From NCBI RefSeq assembly GCF_049331405.1, contig NZ_CP186274.1, positions 6,820,001 to 6,884,000 of the forward strand: a stretch of 64,000 nt of DNA. The letters run 5' to 3'. Positions 9,006 through 18,178 of this stretch are shown one piece after another. The stretch is from PoT sp049331405 (lineage in GTDB: Bacteria > Planctomycetota > Planctomycetia > Isosphaerales > Isosphaeraceae). Made by a program: the position numbers and the translations under genes. Within the stretch, counting starts at the first letter, position 1. Every line of letters begins with the position of its first letter. The notes under the pieces are model-generated. The model saw only the letters and a list, made by a program, of their open reading frames with translations, was not told the DNA's origin and did not search any database.

Positions 9006-10049
9006 ATGAGTGCTCCCGTCACATATCGTTTCTCGTTCGGTCCCTGGAACATCAGCGAAGGGGCTGACCCGTTCGGGCCGGATGCTCGCGCGGCCTTCCC
9101 GCACGAGAAGAAGTTCGCCCTCTATCGTGGCCTCGGCTTCGAAGGCGTGCAGTTCCACGACGATGACGTCGTCCCGGGGCTCGATGGTCTGAGCCCGGAC
9201 CAGATCATGAAGAAGGCCGATGAAGTCGGCCGGATGCTCAAGGACCAGGGGCTCACCCCCGAGTTCGTCGCCCCCCGCCTCTGGTTCGCCGACCAGACCG
9301 TGGACGGCGGTTACACGGCCAATAGCGCCGAAGACCGCGCCTACGCCTGGGACCGGACCCGCAAGTGCATCGACATCGCCAACGCGATCGGCAGCAAGGC
9401 CATCGTGCTCTGGCTGGCCCGCGAAGGCTCGTACATCCGCGAAGCCAAGGACGCGAAGCTCGCCTACAACCGCATCCTCGACACCATCAACCAGATCCTC
9501 GACTACGACAAGCAAACCGAGGTCTGGATCGAGCCCAAGCCGAACGAGCCGACCGACCAGGCCTACGTCCCGACGATCGGCCACACGATCGCCCTCTCGT
9601 TCGCCTCGAAGGATCACAGCCGCGTCAAGGGCCTGATCGAGAGCGCCCACGCCCTGCTCGCCGGCCTCGACCCGAGCGATGAGATGGCCTTCGCCCTGGC
9701 CTTCGACAAGCTGGCCAGCGTCCACCTCAACGACCAGAACGGCCTGAAGTACGACCAGGACAAGAACTTCGGCGGGGCCAACATCCGCGTCGGGTTCAAC
9801 CAGGTCCGCGTCCTCGAAGAGGCCGGCTACGGTAGCCGTGGCGAGTTCATCGGTCTCGACGTCAAGGCGATGCGAACCCAGCGCGGTTGCCCGGTCACCG
9901 AGCACCTGAAGAACAGCCGCACGATCTTCCTGCACCTCGTCGAGAAGGTCCGCACGCTCGACAACACGCTGGTCAAGCAGTACCGCGACGCACGGGATTA
10001 TGAAGCCCTCGAGCTTTATATCCTGAACCATCTCATGGGCGTCAAATAA
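9006..10049 (+). CDS. Xylose isomerase-like TIM-barrel sugar isomerase
   Basis: 347 aa; AGGG lies 9 nt before the ATG. By eye it aligns with class I xylose isomerases such as the Streptomyces enzyme: FHDDD at 51-55 (catalytic His51, Asp54), EPKPNEP with metal ligand Glu176 and Lys178, Glu212 and His215, KYDQD with Asp250 and Asp252, and Asp285. One metal ligand differs: the residue matching Asp245 is His240 (SVHLND). A His at the equivalent place is known in L-rhamnose isomerases, so the substrate may not be xylose. The protein is ~40 residues shorter than class I enzymes. Likely controlled by the divergent AraC regulator. A GC-rich hairpin follows. Confidence 0.85.
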   Translation: MSAPVTYRFSFGPWNISEGADPFGPDARAAFPHEKKFALYRGLGFEGVQFHDDDVVPGLDGLSPDQIMKKADEVGRMLKDQGLTPEFVAPRLWFADQTVDGGYTANSAEDRAYAWDRTRKCIDIANAIGSKAIVLWLAREGSYIREAKDAKLAYNRILDTINQILDYDKQTEVWIEPKPNEPTDQAYVPTIGHTIALSFASKDHSRVKGLIESAHALLAGLDPSDEMAFALAFDKLASVHLNDQNGLKYDQDKNFGGANIRVGFNQVRVLEEAGYGSRGEFIGLDVKAMRTQRGCPVTEHLKNSRTIFLHLVEKVRTLDNTLVKQYRDARDYEALELYILNHLMGVK

Positions 10050-10065
10050 TCGAGACGTTCCCCGG

Positions 10066-10084
10066 GCCGGTGCCCTCGACCGGC
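10066..10084 (+). terminator. Hairpin after isomerase-like gene
   Basis: GCCGGT (10066-10071) and ACCGGC (10079-10084) pair around a 7-nt loop, 16 bp after the stop codon, followed by a pyrimidine-rich stretch (TCTTGCTCTC). A modest intrinsic terminator candidate. Confidence 0.45.
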
Positions 10085-10194
10085 TCTTGCTCTCGCCTTT
10101 CGCCTCATTGAGGCCCGGTCTCGGATTCGATCAGGTCAGAGCCGGGCCAGTCTTGACTCCCCCTCGCTCGGTATGCGGTTCGCATAGATCCTAG

Positions 10195-10564
10195 TCGGAT
10201 AAATATTCAGGCTCGAGGCCTTCGAGTCCGCGGCACATCTAAATTCGACGACTGATAATCGATCAATCCGTTGGAATCGTCCCCCGATGGGAGGGGGCTG
10301 AACGAGAGACCCAGGCCGTCGAGGCGCATCCGCGCCCATCCGGCCTTCCCGACCTAGATAGCTCCACCCAAGAGGGCGAGTGATCAACGAAAGTTGCGGG
10401 AAGAAATGGGGTTATCCATCGTTTCACTTTCCGCTTGGAGTGGAGCTATCTAGGTCGGGAAGGTCATTCCGACTGCCGAGCTAGCCCGTCCAGCATCCTC
10501 CTGCTCTGCGCACGACTCGGCCGACATCAATGGATTCGCCGGCCCTATCTAGGTATTTATCCGA
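10195..10564. repeat. Foldback (MITE-like) element
   Basis: A near-perfect inverted repeat of 29-30 nt (10344-10372 and 10434-10463, one inserted base) encloses a 61-nt loop. An outer 11-bp inverted pair, TCGGATAAATA (10195-10205) and TATTTATCCGA (10554-10564), brackets it. The word CTATCTAGGT occurs at 10447 and 10545, and inverted inside the left arm. No coding sequence is inside. This could be a non-autonomous mobile element or a structured RNA between the isomerase-like gene and the XylR gene, which converge here. Confidence 0.55.
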
Positions 10565-10599
10565 GAACTCGCCTTCGGCAAGGACCAAGTTGGTCCACG

Positions 10600-11787
10600 C
10601 TACGATTTGTGTTTCTTGCGGTAAACACCCGGCGAGGTCCCGGTTGACTTCCGGAACCAGGTGCTGAGGTACTCGACCGACGAGAACCCCGTGCGTTCGG
10701 CGATGTCCGGAAGCGCAAGGTCCGTCTCGTTCAGCAGTTGCTTGGCCCGCTGCAGTCGGACTAACGTGATCGCGGAGTGGATCGAACGCCCCAGCCCCGC
10801 CCGGAACCGGCGCTGGAGCACGCTGCGCGAGGTGGAGACGTGTTCCAGTACGTCCTCGACCTGGATCCCGGCGCAGGCGCGTCGGCGGATGAAGTGCATC
10901 GCCTCGGCCAGTAGCGGGTCGGAGATTGCCGTGATGTCGGTCGACTGCCTCGTCACGATCCCGTAAGGGGGGACCTCGGGATGCTCAGCGTGGACGGGTT
11001 CCTTCCTCATGATGCGGTCGAGCATGGCCGCCGCCTCGTAGCCGATGCGTCGGCAGTCGGGCACCACGCTCGATAAGGGCGGGTAGGCGAGCTCACATGC
11101 CAGGATGTCGTTGTCGACTCCGATGACGGCCACCTCCTCCGGCACGGCGATCCCGGCATGTCGGCAGGCGCCCAGGAGCTGGATGCCCCGGTAATCGTTG
11201 CAGGCCATCAGGCCGAGCGGCTTGGGGAACCGCGCGATCCAGTGGGCGAGCGCATGAATCTCGGTCTCCCAGGCCGCTTGCTGGTGTCCCCAGGTCACCG
11301 GCTGGGTCTCGAGATACTCGTCGCAGGCGAAGCCGGCCGCCCTGACCTTCCCCTCGAATCCGAGCCATCGCCGGCGCGACCATTCGAACTCGGGATAGCC
11401 GAGGAATGCGAACCGGGTGAAGCCTCGCTCGAGCAGGTGCTCGGCGGCGAGGGCGCCGATCGCCTCCTGGTGGCTCTGCACGGTCGGGAGCCCGGATATC
11501 GGTCGCTGATCGTCGAGGTCGATCGTCGGGATCCCGGTCCCGGCGATCAGGTGGCCGAACTGGGGGAAGAGGGTCGTGATGATCCCATCTCCGTCCCAGT
11601 CGGCCAGCCAGGGTGGCGCCGGGTCCTGGAGCGACCGATGTTCGAAGAAGACGGTCCAGGGCCCGTTCTCGCGAAGGTACTGGGCGACGCCGTGGAGGAT
11701 GTCGCGACCATAGGCCATCGAGGTCTCGATGAGTAGCGCGACCCGGGGCGAACTCGCGCGGTTCGGATCTGGATTCTTGCCGGACAC
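10600..11787 (-). CDS. XylR-type regulator (LacI-like sensor + AraC HTH), copy 1
   Basis: 395 aa from a GTG at 11787 with AGAGG upstream. Residues ~14-285 form a periplasmic-binding-protein-like sugar sensor (VALLIETSMAYGRDILHG; AEHLLERGFTRFAFLGYP; VAVIGVDND). Residues ~295-395 are a double AraC helix-turn-helix (VEDVLEHVSTSRSVLQRRF, LPDIAERTGFSSVEYLSTWF). This is the architecture of E. coli XylR. It is a close paralogue of the gene at 15619, and the two point away from each other across the CRTAC1 gene. Planctomycetes hold many such regulators, so the ligand cannot be assigned. Confidence 0.9.
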   Translation of the reverse strand: MSGKNPDPNRASSPRVALLIETSMAYGRDILHGVAQYLRENGPWTVFFEHRSLQDPAPPWLADWDGDGIITTLFPQFGHLIAGTGIPTIDLDDQRPISGLPTVQSHQEAIGALAAEHLLERGFTRFAFLGYPEFEWSRRRWLGFEGKVRAAGFACDEYLETQPVTWGHQQAAWETEIHALAHWIARFPKPLGLMACNDYRGIQLLGACRHAGIAVPEEVAVIGVDNDILACELAYPPLSSVVPDCRRIGYEAAAMLDRIMRKEPVHAEHPEVPPYGIVTRQSTDITAISDPLLAEAMHFIRRRACAGIQVEDVLEHVSTSRSVLQRRFRAGLGRSIHSAITLVRLQRAKQLLNETDLALPDIAERTGFSSVEYLSTWFRKSTGTSPGVYRKKHKS

Positions 11788-12478
11788 GGCGCCCTCTGGG
11801 GCGGATCGGACGGAAGGATTCGCCTGTTGACCGAATATCCCAGGCGATGAGTTAATCCGGAGGGCATGAGCCCTCGTCGAAATGATGTTATTTCGTAGCA
11901 GATAAACAATCTAGCGGCGAATTCTGGGCCTGACCCAATATCGAAGAAAATCGCCCGATAATTACATTGTGAGCCGGTCTTCGTGTCCGTATCTTGAACC
12001 TGTTCGGTTTCGATCGTTGTTTCGGCAGTCAACCCAGACACTGGATTCTCGAAGAAACACCAACCTTTTGAAGTTCGCGTCGATCTCCAGCATTCGAGCG
12101 GACGCCTTCCTCTAACCGGCGTTGTAGATCGCTCGGACTGCCTCGAGATTGGCTCTCGGTATACCTCGTTTCTCGCCGCGACCTCGAACCTGAGTGGTGG
12201 ATTGGAACGAGGCTCAGCACCTTCCTCCTTCCGGAGCCGTCGACGCCTCGCGACTCGGCTTCTGCCATCGGCATGACGGACAACTGGTCAATCTCCTCTC
12301 CATTGACCGCGTAACCGTCGACTGCGAAAGACGTTCGACCACCCGCTCGTGTGTTTCCCGCCTCGCCAACGGGCGAGTCCCCGCGTCAACGCTCCGTCCG
12401 CTTGCGCTCTTCTCTTCGAGCGGAGGCGTGGCCGGGTGTTCCTCGCGGATCGCCGGGTTCCCCACGACGCAGGCCCTC
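11788..12478. promoter_or_regulatory. 691-bp divergent intergenic region
   Basis: It lies between the XylR copy 1 start and the CRTAC1 start, so it should carry promoters in both directions. Two dyads stand out: CGCCTG (11821-11826) with CAGGCG (11841-11846), and the hairpin GAGGGC-ATGA-GCCCTC (11860-11875), both 35-90 bp upstream of the XylR start. They are candidate operators or 5'-leader structures. Open frames here look non-coding. Confidence 0.35.
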
Positions 12479-15400
12479 ATGCGGATCTCGTCACCCATGC
12501 GCGACGTGTCTCAGGACAACCAGGCTGGCCCGACGCCGGGGCGCTCTCCCTTGCGGGCGGCTCGGTTCCGGACCGTGCTGGCCTGCGTTGGGCTGGCGGC
12601 TTGCCTCCTGGCGCTCGTCGGGGGAGCCTGGTGGTTGATCTCGGATCGCCGTTTCCGCGCGGGGCTCGAACGGGTCCAGGGCCAGGTCGGTGCGGGTCAA
12701 TTCGAGCCGGCCAGGGTTTGGTTGACGGGCCTGTCGGCTCCCTGGTCGGGCGACCCGGAAACACTCTACTGGCTGGGTGTCTGCGAGCGGGCTCTTGGGA
12801 ACCGCGATGCCGCACTGACGGCCTGGACGCGGGTTCCTCCGGAGAGCCGACATGGCGAGTGGGCCGAGATTGAGCGGGCTCGCCTCCTGATCGCCGAGTT
12901 CGGGCGTTATGCCGAGGCCGAGACGATCCTGGAAAAATCCATGGTCCGGCCGGGCAAGGCCGTCGCAAGGCGCGACGTACGCAAGTCCCTGGCCGAGCTC
13001 TACTTCTGGGAAGGGAGGCAGGACGCCCTCCGCCGCCTGATTCAGTCCGGCTGGGAGCAGTCGGAGGATCGCGTCGGAGAGTTGCGTAACCTCTGGATGA
13101 ACGACAGCGCCCCGGCCCAGCGCGAGAGGATCCGCGAGATCCTCGCCAGGGCCTCCGAGCGAGCCGCCGATGACGACCGCGTCTGGCTGGCGAGGGCGAA
13201 CCTCGCCCTCTCTGCAGGTTCGCTCGACGAGGTTCGTCGCCTTTCCGACGAGTGCCTGAAGCGTCGAGCCGACGACGAGGCCGTCTGGCGGCTCCGACTC
13301 GAGTGGGCCCTCTCCGCCGGACGACCCGACGAGGTGGAATGCTGCCTCTTCCACCTCAGCACGACTGCCTTCTCGCTGGGGGAGCTGCTGGCCCTCGAAG
13401 CTCGAGTCGCCGCGATGCGTCTCGACGGCCATGCCGAGCTTGCGGCCCTGGAGAAACTCCTCGAGGGTTCGCCCGGCGATACCTGGGCCCTGGAACGCCT
13501 GGCCGTCCTGGTGTGGAACCAGGGGTACAAGGAGAAGGCGCAGGAGCTTCGCGCCCGCAAGGCCGAGGCGGATCGCAATCGCGATCGCTATCGCAGTCTC
13601 CTGAAGGGTGAGGTTACGGCCGAGCATTACGTTGAACTCGGCAAGCTCGCCGAGGCCCTTGGCCGTCGTTTCGAGGCACAAGGCTGGTGGACGCTCGCTG
13701 CCAAGGCGGAACCCGACAACCAGGCGATCGCCTCCGAACGATCGCGACTCCATGAGGAATTCCGCGCGGTCAGGGCCGTGGCGAATCAGACCCTCGCGGA
13801 ACGCTTTGGCAAAGGAACGGTGGTTGCGACATCCGAGACCCGCGCGTTTGATTCGCCCCGAGTACCCCGTTTCGTTGATGAGGCCGAGGTTGCGGGCCTG
13901 AGATTCCAGTTCGACAGCGGTACGTCCCCTCAGCGTCAGTTGCCCGAGACGATGAGCGGCGGCATAGCCCTGCTGGACTACGACGGTGACAGCCACCTCG
14001 ACGTCTTCCTTGTCCAGGGCGGGCCCTTCCCTCCTGCCCCGGGTTCCTCAGCGGGGGGGCATGATCGGCTCTTCCGCAATCGCGGCAACGGGACCTTCGA
14101 GGACGCGACAGCCTCATCCGGCCTGGCGGCAACGGCGTGCGGTTACGGGCATGGCGCGACGGTCGCCGATTACGACAACGACGGAGACCCTGACCTCTTC
14201 GTCACGCGATGGCGGTCCTACTCGCTCTACCAGAACCAGGGCAACGGCCAGTTCATCGATGTCGGCGACAGAGTCGGTCTCGGGGGGGATCGCGACTGGC
14301 CGACTTCGGCCGCCTTCGCGGACTTCGACAACGACGGCGACCTCGACCTCTACGTTTGCCACTACCTCGCCTGGGATGAAAAGAATCCGAGGCTTTGCCC
14401 CAGGGCCTCCAAAGTCAATGCCACCGGCGATGAGTCGCCCAACGGCTACTGCATGCCCCACCTCTTCGAAGCAAAGAGTGATCATGTCTTCCGTAACGAA
14501 GGAGGACGCTTCGTCGACGTGACGGCCGAGGCCGGCATTGCCGATAAGGAGGGGCGTGGGCTCGGCGTCGTCGCCACGGATCTCGACGAGGACGGGAAAA
14601 TCGACCTCGTCGTGGCCAACGATGCCACGGCCAACGCCTATTACCACAACGTCGGCCATGGAAAGTTCGAGGAGATCGCGGTCCAGACCGGCGTGGCCTG
14701 CAATGCCGAGGGGGCCTTCCAGGCGGGCATGGGGATCGTCGCGGCCGACCTCGACGGCGACACCCGCCCCGACCTGGCCGTCACCAACTTCTACGGCGAG
14801 TCGACCACCCTCTTCCGGAACCTCGGCCAGGGGGCCTTCGCCGACGAGTCGTCGATCTCCGGGGTCGCCGCGCCGAGCCGGTTCCTGCTCGGATTCGGCA
14901 TCGCCGCGTTCGACGCCAACAATGACGGCCGGCTCGACCTCGCCACGGCCAATGGCCACGTCACCGACGACCGGCCCCAGTTCCCCTACGCCATGCCCGC
15001 ACAGTTGTTGCTCGGCTCGCGACAAGGGAAGTTCGTCGAGGCCCGGTCGGAGGCCGGTGATTGCTGGAGCGTGCCTCGTATCGGGCGAGGCCTCGCCGCC
15101 GGAGACCTCGATAACGACGGACGCGTCGACCTCCTGATCGTCTCGCAGAACTCGCCTCTGGCGTACCTGCACAACAGGACCGAGGGAACCCACGCCGTCA
15201 CCCTGCTCCTGGAGGGGGCCGGCTCCAACCGTGACGCCATCGGTGCTCGCGTCACGCTGCGGTCGGGCGACGTCGTTCAGGCCGCGCAACGCAATGGCGG
15301 CGGCAGCTATCTCTCCTCGGGCGACCCCCGCCTGCACTTCGGAGTACCCGGCGGCTCTCGCGTCGTCGCGGCCGAGGTTCGATGGCCGTCCGGACGCACT

Positions 15401-15577
15401 GACTCTTATCGGGAGATCCCGGTCGACGGCGGATATCGCCTCCGGGAGGGAGATCCCACGCCTCGAAGCTTGAACGAATATCGAATAAGTGATCTGAATA
15501 AGGCCAACTCGACCGGCGTGTCGGGGCCGACATTCGATGAAAGAGTAATGACGAAGGAAAGTAACGGAGGATATTGA
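12479..15577 (+). CDS. CRTAC1-family FG-GAP/ASPIC-UnbV protein with TPR region
   Basis: About 1032 aa from the ATG at 12479 (ATG at 12497 is an alternative; neither has a strong ribosome site). A membrane anchor at ~33-54 (VLACVGLAACLLALVGGAWW) is followed by ~400 residues of TPR-like helical repeats. Seven calcium-binding FG-GAP/VCBS motifs follow (such as DYDNDGDPDLFV, DFDNDGDLDLYV, DLDNDGRVDLLI), then a C-terminal ASPIC/UnbV domain (RDAIGARVTLRSGD, EVRWPSGRTDSYREI). The extracytoplasmic propeller suggests binding to polysaccharides or a surface partner; no function is established. XylR copy 2 starts 41 bp downstream on the same strand and may be co-transcribed. Confidence 0.88.
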   Translation: MRISSPMRDVSQDNQAGPTPGRSPLRAARFRTVLACVGLAACLLALVGGAWWLISDRRFRAGLERVQGQVGAGQFEPARVWLTGLSAPWSGDPETLYWLGVCERALGNRDAALTAWTRVPPESRHGEWAEIERARLLIAEFGRYAEAETILEKSMVRPGKAVARRDVRKSLAELYFWEGRQDALRRLIQSGWEQSEDRVGELRNLWMNDSAPAQRERIREILARASERAADDDRVWLARANLALSAGSLDEVRRLSDECLKRRADDEAVWRLRLEWALSAGRPDEVECCLFHLSTTAFSLGELLALEARVAAMRLDGHAELAALEKLLEGSPGDTWALERLAVLVWNQGYKEKAQELRARKAEADRNRDRYRSLLKGEVTAEHYVELGKLAEALGRRFEAQGWWTLAAKAEPDNQAIASERSRLHEEFRAVRAVANQTLAERFGKGTVVATSETRAFDSPRVPRFVDEAEVAGLRFQFDSGTSPQRQLPETMSGGIALLDYDGDSHLDVFLVQGGPFPPAPGSSAGGHDRLFRNRGNGTFEDATASSGLAATACGYGHGATVADYDNDGDPDLFVTRWRSYSLYQNQGNGQFIDVGDRVGLGGDRDWPTSAAFADFDNDGDLDLYVCHYLAWDEKNPRLCPRASKVNATGDESPNGYCMPHLFEAKSDHVFRNEGGRFVDVTAEAGIADKEGRGLGVVATDLDEDGKIDLVVANDATANAYYHNVGHGKFEEIAVQTGVACNAEGAFQAGMGIVAADLDGDTRPDLAVTNFYGESTTLFRNLGQGAFADESSISGVAAPSRFLLGFGIAAFDANNDGRLDLATANGHVTDDRPQFPYAMPAQLLLGSRQGKFVEARSEAGDCWSVPRIGRGLAAGDLDNDGRVDLLIVSQNSPLAYLHNRTEGTHAVTLLLEGAGSNRDAIGARVTLRSGDVVQAAQRNGGGSYLSSGDPRLHFGVPGGSRVVAAEVRWPSGRTDSYREIPVDGGYRLREGDPTPRSLNEYRISDLNKANSTGVSGPTFDERVMTKESNGGY

Positions 15578-15618
15578 TGAAGATAGGTTGCGTCTAGAAT
15601 CCGATAGGAGCGTTTGCG

Positions 15619-16920
15619 ATGTCGGCAATTGCTCGCAACGAACACGCCTCGGAAGTCTCCTGGGTGCTCGACAAGGGGGCCTGGGGAGGACTCTCGCGAG
15701 GCAATGTGTTCTCTACGGCCACCCCGGGCCGTTCCAAGGTTCGTCTCAAGCGCGAGCGGCCGCCGCACGTGGCCTTCATCATGGAAACGTCCATGGCGCA
15801 TGGGCGGGAGATCCTCCATGGCGTGGCCGAGTACGTGAGGGAGAACGGGCCCTGGACGGTTCACCTCGACCAGCGCTCGCTCGAAGATCCGCCGCCCCCC
15901 TGGATCAAGGACTGGCAAGGGGACGGGATCCTGGCCAGGCTCTCCCCGGCGCTCGCCGAGGCGGTGCTCAAGACGGGGATCCCGACGGTCGACCTCGACG
16001 ACCAGGCCCCGAGCTCCGGCCTGCCGACCGTCCAGTGCGACCACGAGGCCATCGGCAGGCTCGCGGCCGAGCATCTGCTCGAGCGAGGGTTCTCGCGGTT
16101 CGCGTTCCTCGGCTATCCCCAGTTCGGCTGGTCGAAGCGCCGCTTCGAAGGCTTCACAGCACGGATCCGCGAGGCCGGCTTCGACTGCGAGGAATATCAG
16201 GAGGCGCAGCCGGTCACCTGGGGGCACCAGCTCGTCTCCTGGGAATCGGAGATCGACGCCGTCGCCCGCTGGATCGCCGCGCAGCCGAAGCCGCTCGGCC
16301 TGATGAGCTGCAACGATTTCCGGGGGATCCAGGCCCTCGACGCCTGCCGACGCGCCGGGGTCTCCGTCCCCGAAGAGGTCGCGGTCATCGGCGTGGACAA
16401 TGAGACCCTGGCTTGCGAACTCGCCTATCCGGCCCTCTCCAGCGTGATACCCGATTGCCGACGCATCGGCTATCAGGCGGCCGAGATGCTGGACCGGATG
16501 ATGCGAGGTGAGCGCCCCGCGGGCCCGAGGCACGACGTTGCGCCCATCGGGGTTGCGGTGCGGGCGTCGACCGATGTCATGGCGATCGCCGATCCGCTCG
16601 TCGCCGACGCGATGCGGTTCATCCGCGAAAGGGCCTGCGAGGGGATCAGGGTCGAGGATGTGCTGGATCAGGTCTCCGTCTCGCGGAGCGTCCTCCAGCG
16701 CCGGTTCCGCAAGGCCGTCGGCCAGACAGTCCACGACGCCATCGCCAGGGTCCGGCTCCGCCGGGTCAAGGAACTCCTGAGCGAGACGGATCTCTCCCTA
16801 TCGGCCGTCGCCGATCGCGCCGGCTTCGCCCACGTCGAGTACCTGAGCGCGGCCTTCCGCAAGGCGACCGGCTCCACGCCGGGGACCTATCGCCGCGAAC
16901 ATCGCAGTTGCCGGGCCTGA
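15619..16920 (+). CDS. XylR-type regulator (LacI-like sensor + AraC HTH), copy 2
   Basis: 433 aa; TAGGAG precedes the ATG by ~9 nt. It has the same layout as the regulator at 10600 and long shared stretches (METSMAxGRxILHGVAxY, LLERGFxRFAFLGYPxF, AVIGVDNxxLACELAYP, SRSVLQRRFR). It differs in a ~45-residue N-terminal extension without an obvious domain. The sensor spans ~50-325 and the AraC-type DNA-binding domain ~335-433. The close paralogy suggests duplication, with the two copies possibly answering related sugars. It ends at a strong hairpin shared with the convergent aldo/keto reductase. Confidence 0.9.
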   Translation: MSAIARNEHASEVSWVLDKGAWGGLSRGNVFSTATPGRSKVRLKRERPPHVAFIMETSMAHGREILHGVAEYVRENGPWTVHLDQRSLEDPPPPWIKDWQGDGILARLSPALAEAVLKTGIPTVDLDDQAPSSGLPTVQCDHEAIGRLAAEHLLERGFSRFAFLGYPQFGWSKRRFEGFTARIREAGFDCEEYQEAQPVTWGHQLVSWESEIDAVARWIAAQPKPLGLMSCNDFRGIQALDACRRAGVSVPEEVAVIGVDNETLACELAYPALSSVIPDCRRIGYQAAEMLDRMMRGERPAGPRHDVAPIGVAVRASTDVMAIADPLVADAMRFIRERACEGIRVEDVLDQVSVSRSVLQRRFRKAVGQTVHDAIARVRLRRVKELLSETDLSLSAVADRAGFAHVEYLSAAFRKATGSTPGTYRREHRSCRA

Positions 16921-16941
16921 CCCCGCATGGCAAGACTCTGG

Positions 16942-16972
16942 GAAGCCTGCCTGATTCGCTCAGGCAGGCTTC
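16942..16972. terminator. Bidirectional hairpin terminator
   Basis: A perfect 13-bp stem (GAAGCCTGCCTGA at 16942-16954, TCAGGCAGGCTTC at 16960-16972) with loop TTCGC lies between the convergent stops at 16920 and 16992. Confidence 0.75.
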
Positions 16973-16991
16973 TCTGAGTCATCATTTTACG

Positions 16992-17963
16992 TTACTGCGA
17001 CCACTTCGTCGGCTTGCGATCCCAGCGATGGGCCTTGAGCTGTTCGAGCAGCGTCGGGTCGAGCAGCTTTCCATCGTTGCTGGCAACGTTGGCCTCGACG
17101 TTCTTGATCCGTCGCATGCCCGGGATGATCGTGGAGACCGTCGGGTCTGCCAGGATCCAGCGCAGGGCCAACTCGGGCATCGTCATCCCATCGGGCACGA
17201 GCGGGCGCAAGGCCTCGGCCCGGTCGACGCTCGCCGAGAGGTTCTCCGGGACGAAGTAGGTGTTCCGCCAGTCCCCTTCCGGCCAGGTCGAATCCTTGGT
17301 GAGGGTTCCTGTCAGCGTCCCCTCGTCGAACGGGACGCGGGCCAGGACGCCGATGTTCAATTCGCGGCAGAGCGGGAAGAGCTCGTCCTGGGGCGCCTGG
17401 TCGAAGATGTTGTAGATCACCTGGACGGCGTCGACCATGCCGGTCTTCAAGGTGTTGAGGACGTTGTTCGGCTCCCAGCGATTGACGCTCACGCCGACGG
17501 CCCGCACCAGGCCCTCGCGCTTGAGGTCGTCCATCGCCCGCTGCCAGCGCTCATCGGAGGCCCAGGCGTCCTCCCAGACGTGGAACTGGAGGAGGTCGAT
17601 CTTCTCCAGGCCGAGGTTGGCGATGCTCTTCTCCGCGTACTCGCGGATGTGGTCGGGGGGGAAGCAGTCGTCGAGCGTGAACTCACGTCGCGAGGGCCAG
17701 ATGAAGTTCTTGGGGGGGAGCTTGGTGGCGACGATCAGCCCCTTGTCCGGATTGGCTCGTACAAGCTGGCCGAGGAGCCCTTCCGAGTGCCCCGCCCCGT
17801 AGCCCCAGGCCGTGTCGAAGAAATTGCAACCGAGCGAGACCGAGCGATTCAAGGAGTGGAGGGATTCGGAATCATCCGAGCCCGTCCATCCCCCCATGCC
17901 CCACATCCCATATCCGATCTCGCTGACCGACCAGCCCGTTCTTCCCAGCTTGCGATACTGCAT
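16992..17963 (-). CDS. Aldo/keto reductase
   Basis: 323 aa, normal length for the family, from MQYRKLGRTGWSVSEIGYG. The catalytic tetrad can be read: Asp and Tyr in 'FFDTAWGYGAGHSE', Lys in 'IVATKLPP', His in 'LLQFHVWED'. The C-terminal 'STIIPGMRRIKNVEANV' is the NADPH phosphate-binding segment (IPG...R...N). It probably reduces aldehydes or sugar ketones with NADPH; substrate unknown. Monocistronic between the XylR gene and DUF1080. Confidence 0.93.
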   Translation of the reverse strand: MQYRKLGRTGWSVSEIGYGMWGMGGWTGSDDSESLHSLNRSVSLGCNFFDTAWGYGAGHSEGLLGQLVRANPDKGLIVATKLPPKNFIWPSRREFTLDDCFPPDHIREYAEKSIANLGLEKIDLLQFHVWEDAWASDERWQRAMDDLKREGLVRAVGVSVNRWEPNNVLNTLKTGMVDAVQVIYNIFDQAPQDELFPLCRELNIGVLARVPFDEGTLTGTLTKDSTWPEGDWRNTYFVPENLSASVDRAEALRPLVPDGMTMPELALRWILADPTVSTIIPGMRRIKNVEANVASNDGKLLDPTLLEQLKAHRWDRKPTKWSQ

Positions 17964-18178
17964 CGTCGTCTCTTTCCCCCTGGCCGATCAAAACGTGTGT
18001 GTCGTTCGATTCCTGCGAAAATCGGCACTTCGATGGGTTGCCCAGGCTCGGGCCATTGGCAAGTCGATGATGTTTGATCTTCAGTTATAGATGTAGGGGA
18101 TTTTTAGGCCAAATTGCTTGGATCGAATGCGGGCAGGCCGACGGGAGGGCTCGGTCGCCCTCCCGTCGCCGGCGTGAA

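Noticed and set aside
12491..13996. 501-codon open frame on the minus strand
   Set aside because: Entirely antisense to the CRTAC1 gene, with no family motif; a shadow of GC-rich codon use.
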